64,000 nt of DNA. It comes from Metallyticus violacea (taxonomy: Eukaryota; Arthropoda; Insecta; Mantodea; Metallyticidae). The notes beneath the pieces were generated by a model, which saw nothing but the letters and a program-made list of their open reading frames with translations, was not told the DNA's origin and made no database searches. Every line of letters begins with the position of its first letter. The stretch's first letter is position 1. The translations under genes and the position numbers were made by a program. Where the stretch lies: positions 20,727,001 through 20,791,000 of the forward strand of contig CM060838.1 in NCBI GenBank assembly GCA_030762175.1, given 5' to 3'. Below are positions 10,909 to 32,682 of the stretch, one piece after another.

Positions 10909-10977
<69 letters not shown>

Positions 10978-11270
10978 TTATTGCTGTCAATAGATTCATT
11001 TACATAAGTTTCAGAGTTTATAATATTATTATTGCTTTTTTACGCTCACTAATTTTCTATTGGCTAACTTTGAGTATCAGAAAGTTCTGCACTAATAAAA
11101 CGAAATTATATTTACAATATTGTACTAGTAATGATTAGGATTTTAAAAAAGTTACTATAAACTCTACTGCAAAACACTCAATAAAGTAATCATTGAGGCT
11201 AAAAGAAGATCATTTTCTCATGCTTTATTCTTGATTTAGTTACATATTTTTACGAAAGTTGGCTTCAAAC
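8034..11270. other. intergenic DNA, no gene seen
   Basis: AT-rich intergenic sequence between the first gene and a LINE fossil. The only features I can support are the TAA microsatellite at 10905-10977 and homopolymer runs. The slightly GC-richer block at 8430-8600 may be an unrecognised repeat. Confidence 0.5.
10905..10977 (+). repeat. (TAA)n microsatellite
   Basis: More than 20 consecutive TAA/ATA triplets, which produce a false poly-Asn reading frame. Confidence 0.95.
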
Positions 11271-11439
11271 AATAACAGCTGTCTTAACTGTTAAGAAATG
11301 AATTAAATGCATAGACAGACATGTCAAATGTAACAGCACTTGACATCTGCAGGAGCATACCCAAAAGGCAATGTAAATTTAAAATAAATCTCATAATACT
11401 AGAAATTGAGCAAATTACTTTGCTGTTGAAGTATTGTGC

Positions 11440-11860
11440 ATATGAATTAAATGGGCTCCTTAGCAACAATTGCAATCATTCATCCTTAACAGGGATCTTT
11501 CCAACTAGCAATGCCTCTTTTAAGCTCACTACTCTAATTTTATCAGCTCTAAATAGAAAAGGAATTTCCTCTGGGAATAGTTTGTGACTTAGGTAAGGCA
11601 TTTGATAGCATAAATCATTAACAGAAGTTGAATCTTATGGTGGTGACAAGTCAGCCTTAAATTGGTTCAATGCAAATTTAACCACTAGAACACAAAAAAC
11701 TATCATCAATAATTGTAAGTCTGGTATTATTTAACTTGGAGTACCACAAGACTCAATACTTTGCCCAATTCTTTTTCTGTTTTTTTTTATCAATGAATAA
11801 CCTTCCAGCCTAAGTAAAGAATCTCAGGTAGTCTGCAAATGATACCTGTGTGTGTTTCTG
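11440..11860 (+). mobile_element. decayed non-LTR retrotransposon RT fragment
   Basis: In shifting frames the plus strand reads SLTGIFPT, then LGKAFDSINH, TRTQKTIINN and GVPQDSILCPILFLFF. These are RT motifs in correct order (compare D.SKAFD.V.H and G.PQGS.L.P.LF). The YADD box is disrupted (SANDTCV). It is unrelated in frame to neighbouring genes and clearly dead. Confidence 0.65.
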
Positions 11861-12093
11861 TGAATTCATATGCTCAACTTTTAAATTTAACCACCAAAGC
11901 ATTTGAACAACTGAAGATTCCAGTGCAATAAGATCAATGCATGGTAAATTATGATGAGATGAAGTTGAAACATATCTGAAAAACTCCGTTTTATAATACG
12001 AAACAATATTGTAGTCAGAAAGCTGAAAACAGCATAATTTTATAGTCATAAATGTGTTAAATGTTGCTAATTAAATATCGGAAGAGAGTAATG

Positions 12094-12353
12094 TTTTTTT
12101 TTTTTTTTTGTGTGTGTGTTTAACATTAATGCCTGTTTTTACTATGAAGGCACACAGGCAGTGGACACTGATGATACATAAATTGTGAAAGTATATATTT
12201 TTTTAAGGAAGGAAGCGTTCCAGGCCTAAGTTTAGGGTACCTCCCCCCAGCATTTGCCAGTTATGAGGAGTGAGGAAAACCTGGAAAAAAAAAAAAAAAA
12301 AGTCAGGGAGGACGGTCCTGGCAGGATTCGAACCCCAGACCTCCCGCTCACGA
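12094..12353 (-). mobile_element. tRNA-derived SINE, family A (head-truncated)
   Basis: On the minus strand the copy contains a B box in GGGGTTCGAATCC (about 12327-12339), then CCAGGACCGTCCTCCCTGAC, an expanded T run, CCTCACTCCTCATAA, AGGTACC, GGAAGC...CCTTCCTT and a 3' end with CAGTGTCCACTGCC and an A-rich tail. The A-box part of the tRNA head is missing. It lies about 650 bp upstream of GOLPH3. Confidence 0.8.
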
Positions 12354-12699
12354 ATCGTGTATTTGGTGAAATGTGTACTCCTGATATATAGGAAAATGCA
12401 GTAAATGTGTTTTATATAATGCATTGATTTTATTGCAGATAATGGTGATGATCTATTCATATGTTAAAGTTGAATGCTTATAATGATGTGATGTGTTCAT
12501 ATCCTTGAGCAGTACTTTCCAAAGGATCCAAATAACAAGATCTACATTTGCATATATGCCATTGTAACAATATGTCCAGTATTAAAAAAATGTCACCAAA
12601 ATGTGCTTAGAGAAATTAAGTGCACTCACGAATCCGAAATTTAAGAATTAATGATAATTTGCTTAAATAGTTATGTTTTAATCATATGAAACGTAAGTA

Positions 12700-13011
12700 T
12701 TTTTGCCTAAATATGCATCAATGCCGGCAGCTGCGTATTAGGATTATCTATACGCGTATCATTTTAAATATAGTCGATCTCGCTTTTGCACATATCTATA
12801 GAATTGAGAATTCAGCTACTCAAAAAGCCCGCATTGTGCGGTCTGGGTTTGAGATTTTTAACAACATCAGCAGACGCCATATTGGAAAAGAGAGGAAAGA
12901 CGTGTTGTTATTTCGATAAATGTCAAGTTAATGTAACTCACAAATTTGCGTATGACCCTGTTCAGGCTTTGAATCATTCGCCCTTCCTTCATTCTGGACA
13001 GGTAATTAATC
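12700..13011 (+). promoter_or_regulatory. probable GOLPH3 promoter and 5' UTR
   Basis: This stretch is visibly richer in CpG and GC than flanking DNA and contains GACGCCATATTGGAAAAG (about 12872), which resembles a YY1-type GCCATNTT site. It ends immediately before the GOLPH3 start codon. A TSS cannot be placed by eye, and no convincing TATA box was found. Confidence 0.5.
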
Positions 13012-23610
<10,599 letters not shown>

Positions 23611-23643
23611 AAAATGCTGCACCATATGTAACAGCAAAGTGGA

Positions 23644-23649
23644 AATAAA
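23644..23649 (+). terminator. GOLPH3 polyadenylation signal
   Basis: AATAAA 34 nt after the stop. This implies a very short 3' UTR unless distal sites are also used. Confidence 0.6.
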
Positions 23650-23699
23650 CTTCTTGAACTTTATCCATATCTAATTTTTATTTGCTGCCGTATTTGCAG

Positions 23700-26600
23700 C
23701 ATCTGTGATGTGGCCATGGAATGAATCTAGAGCTGTTATTGTTATGGATCAATGCTCAGGAAGTTTTACCTTTTTGCTATTTTTGTGCAGCTGATTTTTC
23801 AGAAGGCAGGTTACTTCTGTACTTGTGAAAGGTCTGGCTTTATACTAAGAGAAATGAAGACATTTAATGCTTGGCCATCAAATGTAACATTTGGACCAAG
23901 TAAATGGGAGGTGGTTTTTGTTCTGAATATGTATCAGCATAAATTACTTGGAATTATTATGCCAGCACACACATTACACTTTTAGTTAAAGCAACCATTG
24001 TGTGTTCTGTAAGTTCTTTAGTAGAATGAGTGCCACAGGCTTTGTAATATTTAAATATAAGTAAGAATTTATGAAACCTATATTTGTTTTATGTTCCTTC
24101 TTTTAAGCTATACTTTGACCAATATACATATGGTATTTTGATTATTATGAAATAATATGCTTTTTGTCTTTTTATTTCTACCATTGAAAGTGCAACCATA
24201 AAAGTTGGCATTAACAGATGCTGTGTAGCAGATGCAGTGTATTAGATGTGATTAATAATATTTCATGATATCTTTAAAAGGAAAAGCACACATACTTATA
24301 AATGGACGAAAGCACATGCACATAGTGAACATAATGAACATAAAAAGTGTTTGAGTAACATTCTTACATAATGTAACTGCATCACATCATTTGGCACTTT
24401 GGTTGAAGACACATAACCACCTAAGTGAAAGCAAGAGTACATTATTTGATATGGAAGTGAAATAGTTTATACAGCCTCACTCTTTGTAGATAGACCTGTG
24501 AATGTCATAGGATTGTAATATGGTATAATTTTGTTGATGTATGAAGAGTTAAGAATTTAATATATAAAAATTGCTAATGGTACACACATGGCGATCAGAA
24601 TGTATCAGGAACTCAATATTATTAAAGTAATTTGTAAATAATAATACCAGTTGAGTAATTCCAGGCTTCCAGTTGCCGAAGATTTTTTGCTTCTTTGTCA
24701 TTTGCATTTCAATTCTTATATAATAAATGGAAGGGTGAAAGATTTGAAACTGTTGAAGTAATTCATCATATTCTTCATTTTTTCAATAGCCACTTGTTAT
24801 ATGCAAACAGCACACCAGTTTAAAATGAAAATAACTATTTGCATAAATCATAAGTTAGAGTCTATTTTACGTTGCTTAGATATAGATAAGGAAGATTCTT
24901 ATATAAGATCTAAAGCTTAAAGATATGCTACTTTTTCCTGTTTTACTAGGCCAAGGGTGTTTTTGTTAATACTTATATTTTCCTGATGATATAGATTTTA
25001 CATTTTATATATTGTATCAGGAAAATAAACACTGCATATGAAGTCTGAACAGTTGCTAGTATGCTTCATTTCATTATATCAGTTATGGGTGCATTGCCAT
25101 AAGCATAGTTTTTTCCTAATGTAATTATCTAACAAACCATTAACACCAGCATTTTTTAATTCTCCTATCTATAAAGGAAAGGTAATTATGCTCAAATGCT
25201 CATTCGAAATAGCAGTAACAGAGAATAGAATATACCTTTTATATAAAAGTAGATAGAAACCACTCTTTGGTGCACAAAACAATATAATCTCATTTGACTA
25301 AGAGAGCATGGCAAATTGCATATTATGAAATTTTTAAACCAAAAGATTTTCATTTAAGTTAAAAATACAGAGTTGAAGTCAAAACTGCACTACTATTGGT
25401 AATCTTTTCAAAACAAATTCATTTTTAGTGATAAACTAATTTATTAGAAATGAAATGAAATAAAACACTATACAAGTGGTCCACGAAAGCCTGCCTTGCA
25501 AATTCTTTAAGGATCTACTGTAGGGAAGTCAAGCTAAAAGTTAATCAATGAAACAGCAAATTTTATGCAAAGAATATGTGCAGAAAATTTTGGATCAGTG
25601 AAACATTAGCAGTTTTTAACCTTAATTTTTAGACATTGGACAAAGTAATTTATTTTAAATTATTTTTTATAATGGATATATGATTTTTTTTATTGAAAAT
25701 TCTTTCTATATTTGAACTAAGTGTCCTGAAAGATCCTTGGTATGTTGAGATAACTAGAAGGCAGACTGGCAAGTTGTTGCCCATAAATGTATTTGTGAAA
25801 AAGACAAATAAACTGTGCTATATGAGTGATCACTATCTGCTTTAAATTTCAGTTTTGCTTAAAGCCTCATTGCCATAAATGTAATTTAAAGTATTGGTTA
25901 AACAAATGACACCATTCTATATTTTCTTAATTTTTGCAATTATATTTATTGTAAATATTCCCTTCTGTCATGTAAACTTATAAACACATGATAGACTATG
26001 AAAAAGCTTTTAGAAGTATTAAATCATCTCATAGTGAACTTTGTGATGAACCAAATTTTACAGAGGATTATGAATATAGCTTCAAAATTTACATTGGTTT
26101 TTAAGCATTATGTTGCATACATCTAAAGGAACTGAGAAATTCTATGTGTGCATTCATCATATTTTTTAAGGAAACATAAAGTTGTGCTGAATGTTAAATT
26201 AACGTTGGAGGTCAATATTTTGGAAGAATTTGAAATTAAGAGAAGAAGAAGAATTTATAAATTTGATCCTAGAGATAGCAATGAGAGCCATAAAAACAAA
26301 TGCCAGAGTAAATTAAATTATGTTATGCTGTGCACACATGTGTAGGTGTGCATTTGCATGTTTCTTCCTACCCCTAAAGTCTTAAAAAATTATCCTGATC
26401 AACAACTGGAATAGCAATAGTAGAAGATATTACGGAAATTAAAATGAAGGTAAGTTAATGACAGAAATTAAGAATTGCTATTATTTATTTTATTATTTTT
26501 TTTATTAAGTCAATATAAATTTATAAAAGTTTAAAGCTTGTAATTATATAATAGTAGTATTGAAAACTGAAAGAAAAATAAGAGATGAAAAAATTTTACA

Positions 26601-27450
26601 TATCCTGGCAACAAAAAAAAAAAAAAAAAGGAATTAAAATAATGGGAGTTTGCAAAGAATTAAAAGCCACATATTGCAAGAAAAATTAAAAGCAATTAAT
26701 GGTTATTGGCTAAAACACACTGAACAAAGCATGCTTAATGTTGAAAGAATTTAAAAGCATGAATTCTTTAATTATTGTAATAAATTCATTGTTGGATTGA
26801 ATATCTACATAATTATTCTATACTTTTTAGGTGTGCAGAAAATTTGAATAGAATTTGAATAGCATCTTAAGATATGTATAGGCCTCAGTCGATTAAAGGT
26901 ATTTTTGTCCAAGATTAAGGTTTGCCCAAAATTTCTAGTGAAAGGAATTTTCATCCTTACATCCAAGTTAATTTTGTTCATACCCCCAATCATTCAAAAT
27001 AATGTTTGTCCAAATCCTTGTAATCCATGCATTTTAGCCTTATACAATGTTTTTGTACAAGTGCAATATTTTTTTCACATGTGTTACAGGTTACAGGATA
27101 AATTTAGTTTGTGTATAAAGGTATGCAGAATTTAATGTTATCATAATATACAATAATTTCAAAAGAAAATGCCTCCTTGAATAATTAAGACAACTAGGAA
27201 AAGCATTGCAGTTGTACAGCTGCCATCAAATTCCATCAATTCCAACCCAGAAAATAATGCAATTTTTAGTTCATTGCACACCTTGATACAGACAAAATTG
27301 TTATTTATCAATGCAATATTGCAAAACATATAGACCCTCCAGATTATGCTACAGTGACAGCTAAGGAAATTGCATAAAAAATTAATGAGAACAACAAACA
27401 CTTAGCACAGCCACCATTGCTAGAAAGAAATGCTATCAAACATGATAAAT
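23700..27450. other. intergenic DNA, no gene seen
   Basis: AT-rich, CpG-poor sequence downstream of GOLPH3. Only short chance ORFs and A-runs (such as 26611-26630) were seen; no conserved protein motif was recognised on either strand. Confidence 0.5.
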
Positions 27451-27452
27451 CT

Positions 27453-27597
27453 ATAATTAAGATCAGTGTATGATTGAGTTGAGCTACACACTCTTGTTGG
27501 CTTGTTTAAATTTAGTATATGGTTCACAGACAATCGTCCGCATCATCAGCTAATAAGAGTATGTAGTTTGACTCAATCATACAATGATCTTAATTAT
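27453..27597 (-). mobile_element. 145-bp terminal-inverted-repeat element with internal hammerhead
   Basis: The 43-bp arms 27453-27495 and 27555-27597 are inverted repeats with only a few mismatches. Between them, on the minus strand, lies a hammerhead motif. The left arm read outward on the minus strand contains AAGAGTGTGTAG..CAACTCAATCAT, matching the tail after the ribozyme in the Penelope-like fragment at 148-590. It therefore looks like a minimal unit of inverted tail, ribozyme and tail. Confidence 0.8.
27511..27554 (-). ncRNA. hammerhead-like motif inside the 145-bp element
   Basis: On the minus strand: stem I TTAG with CTAA (four pairs), core CTGATGA (27549-27543), stem II GCGGAC with GTCTGT (six pairs with wobbles, 4-nt loop). 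The second core is GAAC instead of GAAA, and stem III derives from ACATAT. The sibling at 7891-8028 keeps GAAAC at this position, so the family ancestor had the intact core. Confidence 0.55.
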
Positions 27598-27660
27598 ATG
27601 ATAAACTTCAATGTACAAATAAGTGTACTTACGAAGCTGTTGACAATGGAGTGGTATATA

Positions 27661-27769
27661 TATAAACAATGTATACAGTTTTTTTCACACTAACTCCATT
27701 CAATTACATAAATTTGGAACATATGTAATTGAATGGAGTTAGTGTGAAAAAAACTATACATTGTTTATA
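27661..27769. repeat. near-perfect long hairpin (arms 47-49 bp)
   Basis: The left arm 27661-27709 and right arm 27723-27769 are reverse complements except for a 2-base insertion, separated by a 13-nt loop. The hairpin is flanked by direct copies of TTCAATGTACAA (27607-27618 and 27770-27781). Such high arm identity suggests recent origin. Confidence 0.95.
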
Positions 27770-27801
27770 TTCAATGTACAAGTTTCAATTAGCATTTCAA
27801 G

Positions 27802-28125
27802 ATGATAAGTCAGAATAAAAACAAATCACAGAAACCAAAAACCTTAGCTGATGTGATTGTTACCAATCCTTATATTACTATCTCCAACCAACATTTCCTT
27901 TTGTATGATAATGGAATTCAGAATCTGGAGAGGATAATAATGTTTTCTACCAAGGATAACATGTTACTGACAGGCAAAACTTTATTCTTCGACAGTACAT
28001 TTCAAACAGTTCTGGACCAATTTTACAGCTGCACACTATCCAGGCCTTTACATGGGGCAGGTTATATCTTTGATTTACATATGTTCAGTTTGCAAATCAG
28101 AAAAAATATACCAATGAATATATAG
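27802..28125 (+). mobile_element. MULE-type transposase fragment
   Basis: A 107-codon open frame reads HFLLYDNG, ERIIMFSTKDNM and LFFDSTFQTVLDQFYSCTLS. This resembles the stretch before and at the first catalytic Asp of MULE/FLYWCH-linked transposases (FLLYDxG, RILIF, WFxDGTFKxxP). Here the D in FFDSTF is retained. The frame ends soon after, so the element is truncated. Confidence 0.6.
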
Positions 28126-28422
28126 AGAACTGAAAAACTCTACTATACAACATAATATAGGTCTTCAAAACAGCCATGCAGTATGCAATTTCAAGATGAT
28201 TAGCATTAATGCTAAATTTCCAAGAATGTTTGTAAAAGTCTTTTTCATTTTGAACAAGCATTGTGACAAATTGGTGAATCAGGGTTTGAGAGAGAACAAC
28301 ATTAATTATAAGAAACATTCTGGAAATCATGGGCATACCTTTTGTACTGCTGCAGTATGTGATGGTGACATTTGATCTCATTATATGACTTGGAAGAAAA
28401 AGACATTAAATTTTATATATAT

Positions 28423-28442
28423 ATGTGTGTGTGTGTGTGTGT
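28423..28442 (+). repeat. (TG)n microsatellite
   Basis: A short TA run leading into about ten TG units. Confidence 0.9.
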
Positions 28443-28775
28443 AGAAATTATGGTATGTATAACTAACTAAAGTAACAAGAACTAGATACACAGTAAATAG
28501 TCACATAATTTTCACATATTTCGAACAACTTGTCTTCTGCCTTTGAATTGCCTTAGGAAGATGTCCAGTTATTTTTCATCTTGAGAAGGCATGTAGCAGC
28601 AGAAGGTATTAGAATGTTTTATATTACTTAGGGGATGAAGAATTGATGGAGAAAGTGCAGTGCTTCTCTGAGATGTGCATTTAGCATCCTTGGATTTCTG
28701 TAATGTGGACATGTTGATAGCCTGAGCAGCTCGCCTGATTCAACGGTTGTTTAAACGAGGCAAGGCACAAGCAAT

Positions 28776-29000
28776 TTGCACATGTTATCATGGCTGACGC
28801 TAGCGAACCATGTGTTGCTGTTTCTACAGAGACATTGTGTAAAGCATAAACCGGGCAAGCCTTTAACTAGTGATGAGAAAACAATTATTTTAAACGTGTT
28901 TTCAAAGTTCTGCGAAAAGTATTCAGAACTGGCAATTAAGGAGGTAGTAAACTTAGCCTCAGAAATTTACATTATTTTGTTGACGTTAGGATCACTCTAA
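28776..29000 (+). mobile_element. possible DDE transposon N-terminal remnant
   Basis: The plus strand reads KHKPGKPLTSDEKTIILNVF, then an amphipathic helix and IKEVVNLASEI. This resembles the N-terminal DNA-binding part of insect DDE transposases that begin GKxLTxEEKxxILNVY. An in-frame stop splits it from an upstream MADASEP-like start at 28790. The surrounding 28700-29250 is relatively CpG-rich. Origin is uncertain. Confidence 0.35.
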
Positions 29001-30248
29001 GAGTGGCTATGATGAACACCAGCAACATGTAGATAGTGATGGACAGAGCGATCATTTACTAGGAGGCAAAGGCTGCTCTGGGAGAAATGAGTTTGCCGTT
29101 TGACTCCAAAAGTGAATTGCTCTGTTTTCTGTTTATCTTATGGATAGCACTGGATTTGGGCTTAGCCTTCAGCTCTTCTTCTCCCGCTTTTTGGTAACGG
29201 CGAATACAATGTCTCATGATTGATTTGCCTACTGCATCAGTTATGCCAGAAATTGAGTGGGCACATTCTCACATACTCAGAATGCACCCTCAATGGTGTT
29301 GATAAGAGCAATGCAAATTTTAGCTGCTCAGCCCTTATGCACTTGTACCCTATCTAAACCCCACCTTTGATGTGCTCTAATTAGCAAAAGCGAATATCAT
29401 ACGATAATTTCTAGGAAAATAAAAGCAATCGTTCTTCTTGCCTTTTGTTTCAATGTCAAGTCTAATCAGCACAGAATGAAAAAAAAAAATTTTTTTTTCA
29501 ACAAAACTAATACAATAAAATAAAGTGCATAATATTGATAAATAATGAAAAGTTTTATTAAGCATATTTCATTTATTATATGATACATGCAACCAAGTAC
29601 TTCTTTTACATCATTAATAATTTTTTAATCTTTATTCATTGTATTCTTGCCATCTGTCAACAACAGTAACTTAATTAATGATTTAATTACTTGAAATGCA
29701 AATGCTCTTTTTAAAGCCTTTGCTAATCATTTTGTTATATTTATGCCTTAAATCAATATCAGATTGATTAAAAGTAGAATTTCTTTCCAGGAGCACAAAC
29801 ATGCTATACGAAACTACATCTGTTTATCCAGATTAATATACTTTTTAAAAGGATTTTCTACAATACAGTAGTGTTCCTTCAACCCAATGTAATTTTGTTA
29901 CTCTACAAATTTCTGACTTCATCATCTTCTTTTGTGTAATTTCCCTCCTGTACAAACCCCTCTTCACACCATCCATCAACTGTACTCGTGGCTGTCCTCT
30001 TCTCCTGCCTTCAGCATTCCACTCCGATATTATTTTTGGAATATTTTCTTTCTCCATCCTTTTCACGTGGCCATACAATGCCAATTTTTTTTTTTTTTTT
30101 TTCATCAATCACTTCAATGATGTTCTTTTCAATTTTCGTCATTTCTGTAATGTCTTGATTTTTAATTTTCTGTATTCTTCAGTTTCTTACTGCTCTTTGA
30201 AAATAATCCATTTACGTATTCAGTAATTTATTTGCACATTGTATATAC

Positions 30249-30938
30249 CAGGTGTCCCACGCAAGCCGTTCTTCGTTTAAGTTAGTTTATCCCGCATAAC
30301 GCGAATGCCAAAAGGTTTGCCTAAGCAGAACTATAAAGGGGACTATTCCGACAGAGAGGAGATCTTGCTAAAGTTAGGACCAGAGCTTGAAAAACACTTA
30401 ACTACTATGACTGGTCCCATAGCTCAGTCGCTAGAACACGTGACAGTTGTGCGAGGGGTGCCGGGTTCGATTCCCGGTGGGCTCGAGAAAGGTTTCTGTA
30501 TACAAGAACGTATCACGGTATGCCCAGGGTTTGGTGATTGCGTTTGTTTTTACGTGTTATTTAATAACCAATTCGCCATTTACAAGAATTCAGGATTGCC
30601 CCTGAGAAAAACCATGAGCACACGTGCCAAGTCATAGAAATTATCTGGCAACTAATTTACAATCAACACAAATGGCACCAATTGCTGTTTCACAGTTAAT
30701 AATATTAAATAAATGTTATTATTGGATTATAAACAATTATAATCAATATAATTGTAAGATATTGCAACCTTTTCATTACGAAACCAGGATGTAAACGCAA
30801 GCAGAGAGCAGCACTATTCAGTTACCTTTCGCTTGTACCTGCACTTCCACTTTGAACAAAAGTGACGCGGCAACCCTTTTTCCACTAACGTATGCGGGAA
30901 ACATAAAACTGTAGAAAACGCCTTGCGTGTGCCGCCTG
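30249..30938 (+). mobile_element. TIR element inserted in the LINE, carrying a tRNA-like sequence
   Basis: The ends are imperfect inverted repeats of about 60 bp: CAGGTGTCCCACGCAAGCCG at the left and the complement of CAGGCGGCACACGCAAGGCG at the right, both followed by a CCCGCATA block. The element separates two LINE pieces that otherwise join in order, which fixes it as an insertion. It is CpG-rich compared with the window. A 110-codon frame (30305-30637) crosses the tRNA-like part and is not convincing as protein. No clear target duplication was found. Confidence 0.6.
30413..30485 (+). tRNA. tRNA-like sequence, probably not a functional tRNA
   Basis: The acceptor arms GGTCCCA and TGGGCTC pair at six of seven positions. 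The A-box region is TAGCTCAGTCGCTAGA. The T arm CCGGG-TTCGATT-CCCGG is perfect with a B box GGTTCGATTCC. The best anticodon arm has only four pairs and the 7-nt loop TGACAGT has G where U33 is expected. Probably a tRNA-derived piece of a mobile element. Confidence 0.5.
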
Positions 30939-32005
30939 ATGTAATGTTCAAGATCTGCTCCATGTATAATAACGTTTTGGACCAATTATTTATAAATTTG
31001 TGTTTTTGTTTTGTTTAAAAGATTCTTACTCCAGAGGATTGTGTTTAACAAGCCAATTATTTTTCTTAATTTATTATTTTTTCGACTTCAGATGAGACTT
31101 TTCCCCATCAGCTTCTAAAATGGAGCCCAGATATTTAAATTTATTGGCCGTTTTAATTAATTTTTGTTCAATCTCAAGCTTTTAATTAGTTTCCATCTTC
31201 TAGGTTAAATATTCAATTTTGTTATGATTAATCTAAATTATTTTTATTCTTCAATTAATTCACTTGTCTTATATGAAGCATCTTGAACTATTATGACTCG
31301 GTAATCCGCGAAGAGTAAGTGATATAAGAAGGATTGTGGATTCATTGAAACTCCTACAACATTGCACTTTCTAGACCATTCTCTTAGAAATACATCAATA
31401 TACATTTTAAAAATGGCAGTGATACAGCATTCCTCTAATAAACCTTTTGTTTGTTACAAGATTTTCAGCTTAATTTGACATTTGTTCCTTGAATATACTC
31501 ATCATAAAATTGTTATTGTGTTTTCGCTAATTGACGCTTCTCTTAAAGTTTACCATAATATTTCCCTGAATATATCATTATACTCTTTTTCTAGATCAAC
31601 GAAAACTAGTTCTATCTCTCTAGATTTTCCCTGCTTTTCCCCAAAAGGATTCGTAGTATAGAGATGTTATCTATACCGAATTTTGCGTCTGTAGGGCCCC
31701 CCACTTGTTCCTCTGAATATATTGTTCTTTAAACGATGTTTCATTATTCTGGCAAAATTTTTCAATGTGGGACACTATTTCCTCGATGGTTCTCATATTA
31801 TATTTCCCCATTTTCTGTACTGAAGTGATATATCCTAATTTCATCTCTTTTGGTATTCCTTCTCCTAGTAAAATCATACTACGAGTATACAATTTTGTCA
31901 ATAGTGTTATGAAGTTCTCCATATTTTAATATCTACAAATGAATTCCTCCCGAACTAGCCGGCTTACTATTCTTCCTTATTAATAGAAAGAGTCACACAT
32001 CATCT

Positions 32006-32275
32006 GGGTCGGTCCTGGTGGTCTAGTAACCATACTTGCTTTATAGACCCAAGATAGTGGTCAGGGTCGATGGACTTTTTCGGGCGTAAAGATCCTTCGG
32101 AAGGGAATTAAAACGGTGAACCCCATGTGGTAGATTAACGGCACATTAAAGAACCCCAAGTCTGAAAGAAGAGTCACCTGATCAAAATCTTTCGGCCGTT
32201 TTACGCCCTGAATTGAAAAGGACGCTGATGACCTGAGATGTTAAAATAGCGTCTGTAAATACACCAAATCAAAAC
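32006..32275 (+). mobile_element. tRNA-derived SINE, family B, inserted in the LINE
   Basis: The head GGTCCTGGTGGTCTAGTAAC resembles a tRNA A-box region; the body contains TCCTTCGGAAGGGAATTAAA and TGACCTGAGATGTTAAAATA. It matches the minus-strand copy at 3105-3389. Near-identical 8-mers flank it (CATCATCT at 31998 and CATCTTCT at 32276), probably the target-site duplication. Confidence 0.75.
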
Positions 32276-32623
32276 CATCTTCTAACAATTATCAGCCCAT
32301 ATCTCTATGGATGAAATCACCATCATGTTCTTTAAATTCAGATGTTTCTTCATGCAAAAATGTCTCATAATGTTCTAACCAACTAAATGGTTGAGGGCTC
32401 TTAACTGAACACTCTTTATCTGCTCTATATTTCTATTTCCCTTGAGAATGTTCCATACTGCAGATTACCTGATAATTTATAATGGCTCACACATGTTTCG
32501 TTTTTGCTTCTTTAACTTCCTTTAATACTGTATTATTTCGATCTATATACATTTTTCTGTCATGTTCTATTCCTATATTAAACCATCTTTTATACGCTTG
32601 TCGTTTATGTTCTGCGATAAATG

Positions 32624-32627
<4 letters not shown>

Positions 32628-32680
<53 letters not shown>
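32628..32680 (+). repeat. (TTA)n microsatellite
   Basis: About 17 TTA triplets at the 5' edge of the LINE linker region. Creates false poly-Leu and poly-Asn frames. Confidence 0.95.

Positions 32681-32682
<2 letters not shown>

Larger units (their letters stand above)
29845..32630 (-). mobile_element. non-LTR retrotransposon split by two nested insertions
   Basis: Minus-strand pieces appear in the right order. About 32630-32285 gives a pre-RT linker (KRQAYKRWFNIGIEHDRKMY, then WLEHYETFLHEE). 31960-31060 gives the RT (EMKLGYITSVQKMGKYN, a degraded LLFAD box, FKYLGSILEADG) and 31050-30945 gives LWSKNLLNKTKTQIYK. After the gap, 30240-29845 gives MDYFQRAVRN, LYGHVKRMEKENIPK and GQPRVQLMDGVKRG. 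The breaks coincide with a SINE (32006-32275) and a TIR element (30249-30938). Many stops are present, so the copy is dead. Confidence 0.8.

Noticed and set aside
10819..11007. Poly-Asn ORF
   Set aside because: TAA microsatellite artefact; the same holds for ORFs over 32628-32680.
23752..23985. 77-codon ORF just after GOLPH3
   Set aside because: Downstream of a good polyadenylation signal, no similarity recognised, no splice signals.
29470..29500. A-run followed by T-run as a regulatory palindrome
   Set aside because: Simple homopolymer junction in AT-rich DNA; no further structure.
30413..30485. Functional tRNA gene
   Set aside because: Anticodon loop lacks U33, the anticodon stem is weak, and it lies inside a TIR element; kept as tRNA-like only.
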